DNA of 6,472 nucleotides from an uncultured Eubacteriales bacterium (GTDB taxonomy: Bacteria; Bacillota; Clostridia; Oscillospirales; Oscillospiraceae), in the NCBI GenBank assembly GCA_900546075.1, contig URBH01000080.1, positions 1 to 6,472 on the forward strand, given 5' to 3'. Shown one piece after another: positions 1 through 5,439 of this stretch. Below the pieces are notes generated by a model, which searched no databases, was not told the origin of the DNA, and worked only from the letters and a program-made list of their open reading frames with translations. The translations under genes were made by a program, and so were the position numbers. Position 1 is the stretch's first letter. Each line of letters begins with the position of its first letter.

Positions 1-142
1 TGGGACAAAAATCCTGTCTGAGACTTCTTGCCGAATTGTGCGGTGCTGCCTTAAAAATTTCCAGTATCAGGAAATCCTCCCGCTTTTTCGAATACGAGGA
101 GACGGGTTTCCTAAGGTATTGTGAAAACAGAACGAAAAACAG

Positions 143-171
143 TTGACATTTTCAGTAAAAATAGCTATCAT
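143..171 (+). promoter_or_regulatory. Sigma-A promoter for the HPr-family gene
   Basis: TTGACA at 143-148 and TATCAT at 166-171 are separated by 17 bases. The -35 is a perfect match and the -10 has five of six consensus bases. Transcription would start near 178, giving a leader of about 45 bases before the start codon at 224. This is the best promoter upstream of the gene, in an AT-rich stretch that contrasts with the GC-rich coding sequence. Seen in sequence; activity is inferred. Confidence 0.8.
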
Positions 172-182
172 ATATCTAGACC

Positions 183-206
183 CGTCGTATCCGTGTGGAT
201 ATGATG
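183..206 (+). promoter_or_regulatory. 5' leader hairpin next to the HPr ribosome binding site
   Basis: Bases 183-192 pair with 197-206 over ten base pairs, two of them G-U, around a GTGT loop. The stem ends directly before the ribosome binding site AAAAGGAG (207-214). It begins only about five bases after the predicted transcription start. It could stabilise the 5' end of the message or affect ribosome access. The pairing is seen in the sequence; any regulatory role is inferred. Confidence 0.5.
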
Positions 207-223
207 AAAAGGAGTGAATGGAT

Positions 224-484
224 ATGTTCAACAAAGAAGTGGTGGTTCGTTGTGAATCCGGCCTGCATAACCGACAGGCGACCTACTTCGTACAGAAGGC
301 CAACGAATTTGAAAGCAGCATCTGGCTGGAATCCGGCAGCCGCAGGATGAACGCCAAAAGCTTGCTGGGTATCATGTCTCTGGGTGTCGTGACCGGTACT
401 ACCGTGACCCTGAGCGCCTCCGGCCCCGATGCGGAGTCCGCCGTCAACGCCCTGGATGAACTGCTCCAGAGGGACGTGTATTAA
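224..484 (+). CDS. HPr-family phosphocarrier protein with atypical active-site loop
   Basis: An 86-residue cytoplasmic protein of the HPr family, the small carrier phosphorylated on histidine by enzyme I and, in Firmicutes, on serine by HPr kinase. I chose ATG 224 over ATG 218. The AAAAGGAG site at 207-214 is nine bases from 224 but only three from 218, and the 224 start puts the key residues at the canonical positions His15, Arg17 and Ser46 (NAKSLLG, 43-49). The loop reads GLHNRQA instead of the usual GLHARPA, so Ala16 is Asn and Pro18 is Gln. Length is normal for HPr. The gene appears monocistronic, with its own promoter and a probable terminator at 512-538. No enzyme I or sugar transporter gene is nearby. 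It may be a second, regulatory HPr rather than the main sugar-uptake carrier. The family is sure; the role is open. Confidence 0.93.
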   Translation: MFNKEVVVRCESGLHNRQATYFVQKANEFESSIWLESGSRRMNAKSLLGIMSLGVVTGTTVTLSASGPDAESAVNALDELLQRDVY

Positions 485-511
485 GATATTCGCTTACTTA
501 GCCGCCTCAAT

Positions 512-538
512 GCCCCAAGCATTGGGGCGGTACTTTTT
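512..538 (+). terminator. Probable intrinsic terminator between the HPr gene and uvrC
   Basis: GCCCCAA (512-518) pairs with TTGGGGC (522-528) around a GCA loop, and five T residues follow at 534-538. The five-base gap before the T run weakens it, so some readthrough into uvrC is plausible. An alternative pairing of CCGCC (502-506) with GGCGG (526-530) also exists. I saw no separate promoter between this hairpin and uvrC. Confidence 0.55.
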
Positions 539-559
539 AGCGCTCGTGAGGGGAAGACA

Positions 560-2380
560 ATGACCTTTGATGAACTGAAAGAAAAAGCCCTGTCTCTGCC
601 CTATGCCCCCGGCGTGTATATCATGCGGGACAAGACGGACAAGGTCATCTACGTGGGCAAGGCGAAGAAGCTGAAAAACCGGGTCAGCCAGTATTTTCAG
701 GACACGGCGTCCCACACCCCGAAAACCCGGCTGATGGTGAGCAAAATTCACCATTTTGACGTCATTGTCGCCGCTTCCGAATTTGAAGCGCTGGTGCTGG
801 AATGCTCCCTCATCAAGCGCTATATGCCCAAATACAACATCCTTTTGAAGGACGACAAGGGCTACCCATACCTAAGGCTTAACATGAAGGACATTTACCC
901 GGTCATCACCATGGTCAGCAAACCGGCGGACGACGGCGCGGACTACTACGGCCCCTACGGCGGCAGAGCCGTGACCCACGATGTGATGGAGGCCATCCGG
1001 CTGACCCTCAAGCTGCCCGGCTGCCACAAGCAGTTCCCTCGGGACGTCGGCAAGGAGCGCCCCTGCCTGAACTATCACATGAACCAGTGCGCCGGGTGGT
1101 GCCAGGAGAGCAAAAGCTGCACCGAGTACCGGGAAACCATGCTCCAGGCGCGGGAGCTTTTGAAGGGAAATTACAAGGCGGTGGCCGAGCAGCTTCGCGG
1201 GCAGATGCTCACCGCCGCGGACAACCTGGAATTTGAGCTGGCGGCCAGCCTGCGAGACCGCCTGAACGCGGTAGAAAATTTGGGACAGAAGCAGCTGGTG
1301 ACAGCCGGGACGTTGGCGGACACCGACGTGGTCGGCTACGGGGAGACCGAGGCCAAGGCATGCTTTGCCGTGCTGCATTTCTCCGGCGGCAATCTGCTGG
1401 ACAAGGACTACGAGGTGTTTTCCAGACCCGACGACAAGCTGGAAGCCGTTTCCAGCCTGCTTAAGCAGTTCTACCTGAGCCGCGGCATTGCCCCTAGGCG
1501 GGTGCTGCTGCCCTTTGAGATCGACGACGGCGAGCTGTTCGCCGAGCTGCTGGAACAGCAGTACGGGCGGCGGCCGAAGCTCCACGTCCCCCAGCGGGGC
1601 GACAATCTGCGCTTGGTGGAGCTGGCCTGCAAAAACGCCTTTGAGGAAGCTGAGCGTGTCACCGGCAGGGAAGAGCGGGTCAGCGCGACGCTGACGCTGC
1701 TCGGGAAAATGCTGGCTATTCCCGCGCCGAAACGGATGGAATCCTTCGATATTTCCAACATTTCCGGCACGGACATTGTTGCCAGCATGGTGGTATTTCA
1801 GGAGGGAAAGCCGAAGAAAAGCGACTACAAGCGCTTCAAGGTGGAGGGGCTAATCGATCAGGACGACTACGCCTCCATGCGTCAGGTCGTGACCCGGCGG
1901 TTCATCCATTACAAGGCGGGGGACAAGGGCTTTGACGAAGCTCCCGACCTGCTGCTCATCGACGGCGGTGTGACCCACGCGAAGGTGGCCGTGGCCGCGC
2001 TTCAGGAGCTGAACCTGTCCTTCCCGGTGTTCGGCATGGTGAAGGACGACCGGCACCGCACCCGTGCGCTGGTGACCCCGGAGGGGGAAGAGATCCGCAT
2101 TGACAACAATCAGGCGATTTTCTCCCTCATCGGTCAGATCCAGGAGGAGACCCACCGCTTCGCAATCACCTATCACCGCCAGCTCAGGAGCAAGCGTCTG
2201 CGGTATTCCGAGCTGGACGGCATTCCCGGCATCGGGGCAAAGCGGAAGCAGGAGCTGCTGTGGCAGTTCAAATCCCTCTCCGCCATTTCTCAGGCGACTC
2301 TCCCGGAGCTGGAACGTTTGCTCCCAAAAGACGCCGCCGCTGCGGTATATCATCATTTTCGTGAAAAGGGGGAAGAATAA
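560..2380 (+). CDS. uvrC: UvrABC excinuclease subunit C
   Basis: A 606-residue nuclease subunit of nucleotide excision repair, which cuts the damaged strand on both sides of a lesion after UvrB loading. Domains in order: an N-terminal GIY-YIG nuclease (about 13-95) with Tyr20, Tyr31 and Arg41, and a conserved LE..LIK helix at 80-86 that carries the probable metal-binding Glu81. Four cysteines at 155, 169, 177 and 181 match the spacing of the iron-sulfur ligands described for UvrC. A UVR segment for UvrB contact spans about 205-238. The C-terminal RNase H-like nuclease has acidic residues Asp397 (SFDISN) and Asp468 (LLLIDGG) plus His532 (EETHRFA). Helix-hairpin-helix DNA-binding repeats run from about 553 to 603. 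Length and domain set are complete. ATG 560 has GAGGGG at 548-553, six bases upstream. The stop overlaps the rsmD start (TAATG), so the two are probably translationally coupled. Confidence 0.97.
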   Translation: MTFDELKEKALSLPYAPGVYIMRDKTDKVIYVGKAKKLKNRVSQYFQDTASHTPKTRLMVSKIHHFDVIVAASEFEALVLECSLIKRYMPKYNILLKDDKGYPYLRLNMKDIYPVITMVSKPADDGADYYGPYGGRAVTHDVMEAIRLTLKLPGCHKQFPRDVGKERPCLNYHMNQCAGWCQESKSCTEYRETMLQARELLKGNYKAVAEQLRGQMLTAADNLEFELAASLRDRLNAVENLGQKQLVTAGTLADTDVVGYGETEAKACFAVLHFSGGNLLDKDYEVFSRPDDKLEAVSSLLKQFYLSRGIAPRRVLLPFEIDDGELFAELLEQQYGRRPKLHVPQRGDNLRLVELACKNAFEEAERVTGREERVSATLTLLGKMLAIPAPKRMESFDISNISGTDIVASMVVFQEGKPKKSDYKRFKVEGLIDQDDYASMRQVVTRRFIHYKAGDKGFDEAPDLLLIDGGVTHAKVAVAALQELNLSFPVFGMVKDDRHRTRALVTPEGEEIRIDNNQAIFSLIGQIQEETHRFAITYHRQLRSKRLRYSELDGIPGIGAKRKQELLWQFKSLSAISQATLPELERLLPKDAAAAVYHHFREKGEE

Positions 2381-2943
2381 TGCGTGTCATCACAGGAAAA
2401 GCCCGGGGGGTTCAGCTGAAAACCCCTGACGGTATGCTGACCCGCCCCACCGCCGACCGGGTGAAGGAGGCGCTGTTCAGCGTCATCCAATTTGACATTC
2501 CGGGGGCAAGGGTGCTTGACCTGTTCGGCGGCACCGGACAGCTGGGCATCGAGGCACTGAGCCGGGGCGCGAAAAGCGCCGTGTTCGTGGACGCCCGGGA
2601 GGACGCCTGTAAGCTCATCCGGGAAAACCTGAAACGCACCCGTCTTCAGGAGGACGCCCGGGTCATTCGCAGCGATTATCTGGATTATCTTTCCAGATGC
2701 CGGGAACAATATGATATTATCTTCCTTGACCCGCCGTACGCAGAAGTTTTTTTGGAAAATTCCTTAAATCGCATCACCGAAATTGACATTTTGCATTCGG
2801 GTGGTATAATAGTAGCAGAGCGCCCGCTGGGGAAGGAATTGCCCTGGGACTACCCGGGCTACACCCGGTCGCGGGATTATCCCTATGGAAAGATTCTGCT
2901 GACGTTTTATCGGAAAGACGGCGGCAGTCAGGAAACAATATGA
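2380..2943 (+). CDS. rsmD: 16S rRNA (guanine966-N2)-methyltransferase RsmD
   Basis: A 187-residue S-adenosylmethionine-dependent methyltransferase, expected to modify G966 of 16S rRNA during small-subunit assembly. The N-terminal RPTADRVKEALF block (22-33) is typical of RsmD. The SAM-binding motif VLDLFGGTGQLG lies at 45-56, an acidic residue after the second strand is Asp71 (VFVDAR), and the catalytic DPPY tetrad is at 117-120. The C-terminal YGKILLTFY stretch also fits the family. Length is normal. The start shares one base with the uvrC stop, and GGGGG at 2368-2372 provides a ribosome binding site seven bases upstream. The coaD start overlaps its end by four bases (ATGA). A consensus promoter is embedded in codons 135-144, where two ATA codons and other AT-rich choices depart from the surrounding GC-rich codon use. 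Confidence 0.95.
   Translation: MRVITGKARGVQLKTPDGMLTRPTADRVKEALFSVIQFDIPGARVLDLFGGTGQLGIEALSRGAKSAVFVDAREDACKLIRENLKRTRLQEDARVIRSDYLDYLSRCREQYDIIFLDPPYAEVFLENSLNRITEIDILHSGGIIVAERPLGKELPWDYPGYTRSRDYPYGKILLTFYRKDGGSQETI
2783..2810 (+). promoter_or_regulatory. Consensus sigma-A promoter inside rsmD, upstream of coaD
   Basis: TTGACA (2783-2788) and TATAAT (2805-2810) are both perfect consensus hexamers with a 16-base spacer, and TGG before the -10 adds an extended -10 element. It lies within the coding sequence of rsmD, with 129 bases between the -10 and the coaD start. It would let coaD and the following coiled-coil gene be transcribed independently of uvrC. The bases are seen directly; promoter activity is inferred. 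Confidence 0.7.
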
Positions 2944-3446
2944 AGGTTGCGATTTATCCGGGCAGCTTTGACCCGGTCACCAGCGGTCATCTGAATATCA
3001 TTCGCCGGGGCGCGAATATTTTTGATAAACTCATTGTATGCGTCATGGTCAACGCGGGGAAAAATCCCATGTTCACGCTGGAGGAACGGGTGGAGCTGAT
3101 CCGCCGGGTCACCAGCGACCTGCCCAATGTGGAGGTGGACTGCTCCGCCGAGCTGCTTGCGGACTATGCCCGCCGCCGGGGGAGCTGCGTTGTCCTCAAG
3201 GGACTGCGGGCAGGCTCCGACTTTGAGAACGAATTTCAGATGGCGCTGATCAACCGCAAGATCAACCCGGAGCTTGACACCATGTTCCTGACGGCTTGCA
3301 GCGAATATATGTACCTCAGCTCCAGCCTTGTGAAGGAGCTGGGCAGCTATGGCGCGGATCTTTCGGATTTCCTGCCCGCAGAGATCATTCCGGACTTTCA
3401 GAGGCGAATTGAGCAACGAAGACTATCCTTTCAAGGAGGAAAATGA
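2940..3446 (+). CDS. coaD: Phosphopantetheine adenylyltransferase
   Basis: A 168-residue cytoplasmic enzyme that transfers AMP from ATP to 4'-phosphopantetheine, giving dephospho-CoA, the penultimate step of coenzyme A synthesis. It is a nucleotidyltransferase-fold protein. The N-terminal YPGSFDPVTSGH block (6-17) holds the T-x-G-H motif (14-17) for ATP binding. KGLRAGSDFENEFQMA (87-102) is the conserved substrate and ATP-contact region, with Lys where many homologues have Arg. SSSLVKEL (127-134) is the C-terminal phosphate-binding motif. Length is slightly above the usual 160. The ATG overlaps the rsmD stop by four bases, and AGGA at 2930-2933 is six bases upstream. Its stop overlaps a possible upstream start of the next gene. 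The rsmD-coaD adjacency is a familiar bacterial pairing and supports the call. Confidence 0.97.
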   Translation: MKVAIYPGSFDPVTSGHLNIIRRGANIFDKLIVCVMVNAGKNPMFTLEERVELIRRVTSDLPNVEVDCSAELLADYARRRGSCVVLKGLRAGSDFENEFQMALINRKINPELDTMFLTACSEYMYLSSSLVKELGSYGADLSDFLPAEIIPDFQRRIEQRRLSFQGGK

Positions 3447-3448
3447 AC

Positions 3449-3952
3449 ATGAGCGATCGTAATAGCGAAGACATCATTGGCGCATTGTACGACATGGTGC
3501 AGGATGCCCGGTCCATGCCTCTGGCAGCTGACAAGTGCATTCTGGAACGGGACAAGGTTCTGGATATGCTGGATGAGATCATTGCCCAGCTGCCCGCCGA
3601 GCTGAAGCAGTCGAGAACCATTGTGGAATCCCGCAATGAGCTGATCTCCCAGGCACGCCGGGAGGCGGAGAACATTGTGCGTCAGGCGCAGGAGCAGTCA
3701 AAGCAGATGGTCACCAAGGAGGCCATTTATGCCGAGGCCAAGAAGCGCAGCGAGGAGCTGGTGGGGCAGACCCAGGCGAAGATCGAGCAGCTGCGCAAGG
3801 CGGGAAATGCCTATATGGACGATTCTCTGCGTCAGACGGAGGAGGTTGTCTCCAAGGCGCTGGCGGAAATTCGGGAGACGCGGATGAAATTCCGCACCGT
3901 CACCGAGGCGCAGCAGCAGCGCAAGACCCCCAACGTGGACGTGGAAGTGTAA
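3449..3952 (+). CDS. Cytoplasmic coiled-coil protein of a clostridial coaD-linked family
   Basis: A 167-residue protein with no signal peptide or membrane segment. Residues 1-50 carry a short helical head with an LERDKVLDMLDEI-type stretch and a LPAEL turn. Residues 55-148 are almost continuous charged heptad-like helix, rich in Ala, Glu, Gln, Lys and Arg, resembling the stalk of ATP synthase subunit b or DivIVA-like proteins. The tail (149-167) is polar. From memory of the family, similar proteins follow coaD in many Clostridia and are often labelled ATPase or ATP synthase-like, but there is no nucleotide-binding motif here. I prefer ATG 3449: AAGGAGG (3433-3439) is nine bases away, whereas ATG 3443, which overlaps the coaD stop, is only three bases away. 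It is last in the cluster, before a strong terminator. Function is unknown; a scaffold or division role is only a guess. Confidence 0.88.
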   Translation: MSDRNSEDIIGALYDMVQDARSMPLAADKCILERDKVLDMLDEIIAQLPAELKQSRTIVESRNELISQARREAENIVRQAQEQSKQMVTKEAIYAEAKKRSEELVGQTQAKIEQLRKAGNAYMDDSLRQTEEVVSKALAEIRETRMKFRTVTEAQQQRKTPNVDVEV

Positions 3953-3974
3953 GGCTTCTCAAATTAAAAACTGC

Positions 3975-4007
3975 ACCGGGATGGGCAAAAGCCCATCCCG
4001 GTTTTTT
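3975..4007 (+). terminator. Strong intrinsic terminator ending the uvrC-rsmD-coaD cluster
   Basis: ACCGGGATGGGC (3975-3986) pairs perfectly with GCCCATCCCGGT (3991-4002) around an AAAA loop, followed by a run of six T residues at 4002-4007. This is a textbook rho-independent terminator, 22 bases after the stop codon of the coiled-coil gene. Confidence 0.95.
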
Positions 4008-4008
4008 A

Positions 4009-4034
4009 TCCCCGGCTTTGTAAAAAGCCGGGGA
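4009..4034 (+). repeat. Second perfect hairpin directly after the terminator
   Basis: TCCCCGGCTTT (4009-4019) pairs perfectly with AAAGCCGGGGA (4024-4034), an 11-base-pair stem with a GTAA loop, which fits the stable GNRA type. No T run follows on either strand, so it is not a normal terminator. It starts two bases after the T run of the preceding terminator. It could back up termination, block 3' exonuclease decay, or form the 5' end of a message for the 4135 gene. Confidence 0.75.
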
Positions 4035-4134
4035 AATGTTTGTCCGGCGGTAGACCCCTGATCCGATGATGGTAAAGGGACAGGTTCTTTTTCTCTTCGG
4101 AAGGGAATATGCTTGAGCGAAAGGGGAGAAGGAA

Positions 4135-4563
4135 ATGGTTGCAAATAAGAAGATCACAGGACGGGCAACGTCCTTGCCCGCCGGACTTGCCATCGGCGCA
4201 ACATGCAGTCTTGCCGCGACGCTGATTCTGACGGCGATACTGGCAAAGCTGGTGGAATCGGAAACGCTTCCGGTGGAGAAGATCGGCTACGGCATTATGG
4301 CGCTGCTGATCGTATCCTCCTTTGCCGGCGCCATGATCGCCTTTGGCCGGATCAAGCGGCAGCGGATGCTGGTGTGTATCGTGTCCGGGGTGATTTACTT
4401 TGCCATGCTCATGTCCGTGACCGCGCTGTTTTTCGGCGGGCAGTACAGCGCCGTGGGGACGACCGCCCTGCTGGTTCTGGCGGGCAGCGGAACGGCTGCA
4501 TTGCTTGGGCTCCGGCAGGGAAGGGGAACAAAACGAACAAAAATTAAGGTGCCTCATCGTTAA
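4135..4563 (+). CDS. TIGR04086-like small integral membrane protein
   Basis: A 142-residue protein with four predicted membrane helices at about 16-40, 49-71, 78-101 and 106-127, short loops, and a basic tail ending in KRTKIKVPHR. The arrangement, with an acidic first loop (ESETLPVEK), a basic second loop (RIKRQR) and a FFGGQY motif before the last helix, resembles the TIGR04086/DUF3792 family of Firmicutes membrane proteins, whose function is not established. This assignment comes from family memory and overall pattern, not a search. The start ATG has GGGGAG at 4123-4128, six bases upstream. It lies beyond the terminator at 3975-4007 and I could not find a convincing promoter in 4035-4120, so its transcription is unclear. 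A long minus-strand open frame over this gene is a shadow. Confidence 0.85.
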   Translation: MVANKKITGRATSLPAGLAIGATCSLAATLILTAILAKLVESETLPVEKIGYGIMALLIVSSFAGAMIAFGRIKRQRMLVCIVSGVIYFAMLMSVTALFFGGQYSAVGTTALLVLAGSGTAALLGLRQGRGTKRTKIKVPHR

Positions 4564-4579
4564 TGTGTACAAATGGGAC

Positions 4580-4606
4580 TGGTGGGTAAACAAAATTTAC
4601 CCACCA
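4580..4606. repeat. Perfect inverted repeat after the 4135 gene
   Basis: TGGTGGGTAAA (4580-4590) and TTTACCCACCA (4596-4606) form a perfect 11-base inverted repeat with a CAAAA spacer, 16 bases after the stop codon. No T run follows on either strand, so it is not a standard intrinsic terminator. It may still form a stable 3' RNA hairpin or be a protein-binding site. The symmetry is seen directly; the role is open. Confidence 0.7.
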
Positions 4607-4760
4607 CAGATAGAATGCAGGAAAAATTGCAGAATCAATATTTAGTGCGCAAATCTTAATAATTCCTCAAGATGTTGTCAAATAGTTGAAAATGATAAAG
4701 AAAATTAGCGTCCCGGTTTACGTGGTTTACATAAAAATGTTAACATAAATCTTGTCATAA

Positions 4761-4789
4761 TCTACAAAAATTCCTGGTTTTGCTAAAAT
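4761..4789 (+). promoter_or_regulatory. Candidate extended -10 promoter upstream of the 4905 gene
   Basis: TGCTAAAAT at 4781-4789 forms an extended -10 element (TG, one base, TAAAAT). TCTACA at 4761-4766 is a four-of-six -35 match with a 17-base spacer. It overlaps the inverted repeat at 4763-4805. It is weaker than the alternative at 4793-4821. Confidence 0.35.
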
Positions 4790-4805
4790 AGCTTGAATTT
4801 TTGTA
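4763..4805. repeat. Perfect inverted repeat overlapping both promoter candidates
   Basis: TACAAAAATTC (4763-4773) is the exact reverse complement of GAATTTTTGTA (4795-4805), with a 21-base centre. A smaller GCTA/TAGC dyad (4782-4785 and 4789-4792 by nearest fit) lies inside that centre. The right arm overlaps the -35 of the downstream promoter candidate, and the left arm overlaps the -35 of the upstream one. This placement suits an operator, although AT-rich DNA produces dyads by chance more often. Confidence 0.6.
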
Positions 4806-4821
4806 AATTCTGGAGTATAGT
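4793..4821 (+). promoter_or_regulatory. Probable sigma-A promoter for the 4905 gene and xerD
   Basis: TTGAAT (4793-4798) and TATAGT (4816-4821) each match consensus at four or five of six positions and are separated by 17 bases. Transcription would start near 4828, leaving a leader of about 77 bases before ATG 4905. The -35 overlaps the right arm of the inverted repeat ending at 4805. Confidence 0.6.
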
Positions 4822-4904
4822 ATGGGTGTATTTAAGAGAGGTTCAGTTATACCTGTGCCATGTACACCTCTACTGATTCCATACCAAAGGAGGTAACCCG
4901 TCTC

Positions 4905-5429
4905 ATGGCACAGCATTTCCATCGGAATAAGCCCGCCTGGTGGCGCAAGTACAGCTTCTTATTTCTTGCATTCTGTTGGATAGCCGGACTTCTGTCCGGT
5001 GCTTCTGTCTATCTCGCGGCAGGGGATTCCCTGAATTCTCTGATGCGCAGTGCCGTAATGCGGCCTGTGTCGATCGTCTCCCTGTTGTGCGTGACCATGT
5101 TTCCTTTCCTGATTTCCGCTTTTGCAGTTTATATTTCCGAGCCGTGGCTGCTTCTGATCGTGAGCTTCGGGGACGCATTCGTGCTTTCCTTTGTCTCTCT
5201 CGGCGTGGTGCAGTGCAGCGGCTCCGCCGGATGGCTTGTCCGGTGGCTTCTTGTTTTCAGCGCCAGCCTTGCTTCGCCGCTAAAGTATCTGTACTGGCTG
5301 CGGCACCTGACGGGGCACAGACGTTTCAGCGGCCTTGAGGCTGCTTGCGTAGTTTGCATATTCGCACTGATCGGAAGCGTTGATTTTCGCTTGGTTTCGC
5401 CCCTTTTGGCGAGATTGATACACGGATAG
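4905..5429 (+). CDS. Five-helix integral membrane protein, possibly SpoIIM-like
   Basis: A 174-residue membrane protein with a basic, Trp-containing N-terminus (HRNKPAWWRKY) and five predicted membrane helices at about 16-39, 55-77, 80-103, 109-131 and 144-166. I chose ATG 4905 because AAAGGAGG (4886-4893) lies 11 bases before it. The in-frame ATG at 4860 has no ribosome binding site and would add 15 non-hydrophobic residues. The gene sits 10 bases before xerD, and they are probably cotranscribed. In Bacillus subtilis the sporulation membrane protein gene spoIIM lies close upstream of the xerD homologue ripX. The size and helix count here would also fit SpoIIM, part of the engulfment machinery. 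I cannot confirm this from motifs, so the call is an inference from position and topology; an unrelated membrane protein is equally possible. Confidence 0.8.
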   Translation: MAQHFHRNKPAWWRKYSFLFLAFCWIAGLLSGASVYLAAGDSLNSLMRSAVMRPVSIVSLLCVTMFPFLISAFAVYISEPWLLLIVSFGDAFVLSFVSLGVVQCSGSAGWLVRWLLVFSASLASPLKYLYWLRHLTGHRRFSGLEAACVVCIFALIGSVDFRLVSPLLARLIHG

Positions 5430-5439
5430 AAAGGACATA

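Larger units (their letters stand above)
4564..4904. other. AT-rich intergenic region without a supported gene
   Basis: This 341-base stretch is clearly richer in A and T than the flanking genes. It holds a perfect 11-base inverted repeat at 4580-4606, a direct repeat of GGTTTAC at 4715-4721 and 4724-4730, a ten-base palindrome ATGTTAACAT at 4737-4746, a second perfect 11-base inverted repeat at 4763-4805, and two overlapping promoter candidates (4761-4789 and 4793-4821). The leader just before the 4905 gene contains a weak AGAGGT/ACCTCT inverted repeat (4837-4842 and 4866-4871). No credible coding sequence was found. Confidence 0.7.

Noticed and set aside
3..146. Open frame at the left edge ending in TGA at 144-146, and another ending at 122-124
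   Set aside because: Two different frames are open here and neither translation is recognisable. The longer one ends inside the -35 box of the HPr promoter. Too short and ambiguous to annotate.
872..1585. 237-codon minus-strand open frame inside uvrC
   Set aside because: It lies antisense to well-conserved UvrC domains, has no ribosome binding site or recognisable motif, and its Leu/Gln/Val/His/Gly-rich composition is typical of a shadow of GC-rich codons.
4006..4593. 195-codon minus-strand open frame over the TIGR04086-like gene
   Set aside because: It runs through the hairpin at 4009-4034 and the intergenic region, has a low-complexity His/Gln/Gly-rich translation, and is antisense to a convincing four-helix membrane protein.
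4573..4659. 28-codon + strand ORF in the AT-rich gap (MGLVGKQNLP...)
   Set aside because: It has no ribosome binding site, overlaps the perfect palindrome at 4580-4606, and shows no recognisable feature.
4744..4765. Sporulation sigma-E type promoter (CATAATCT near 4756)
   Set aside because: Only about five of eight -10 positions fit and no good -35 is present, so it is no better than chance in AT-rich DNA.
4860..4904. Upstream ATG 4860 as the start of the five-helix membrane protein
   Set aside because: There is no ribosome binding site before 4860, while AAAGGAGG at 4886-4893 clearly serves ATG 4905.
4564..4904. A dif recombination site or replication-origin elements near xerD
   Set aside because: I found no 28-base dif-like sequence with two recognisable XerC/XerD half-sites and no DnaA-box cluster; the dyads present have the wrong spacing.
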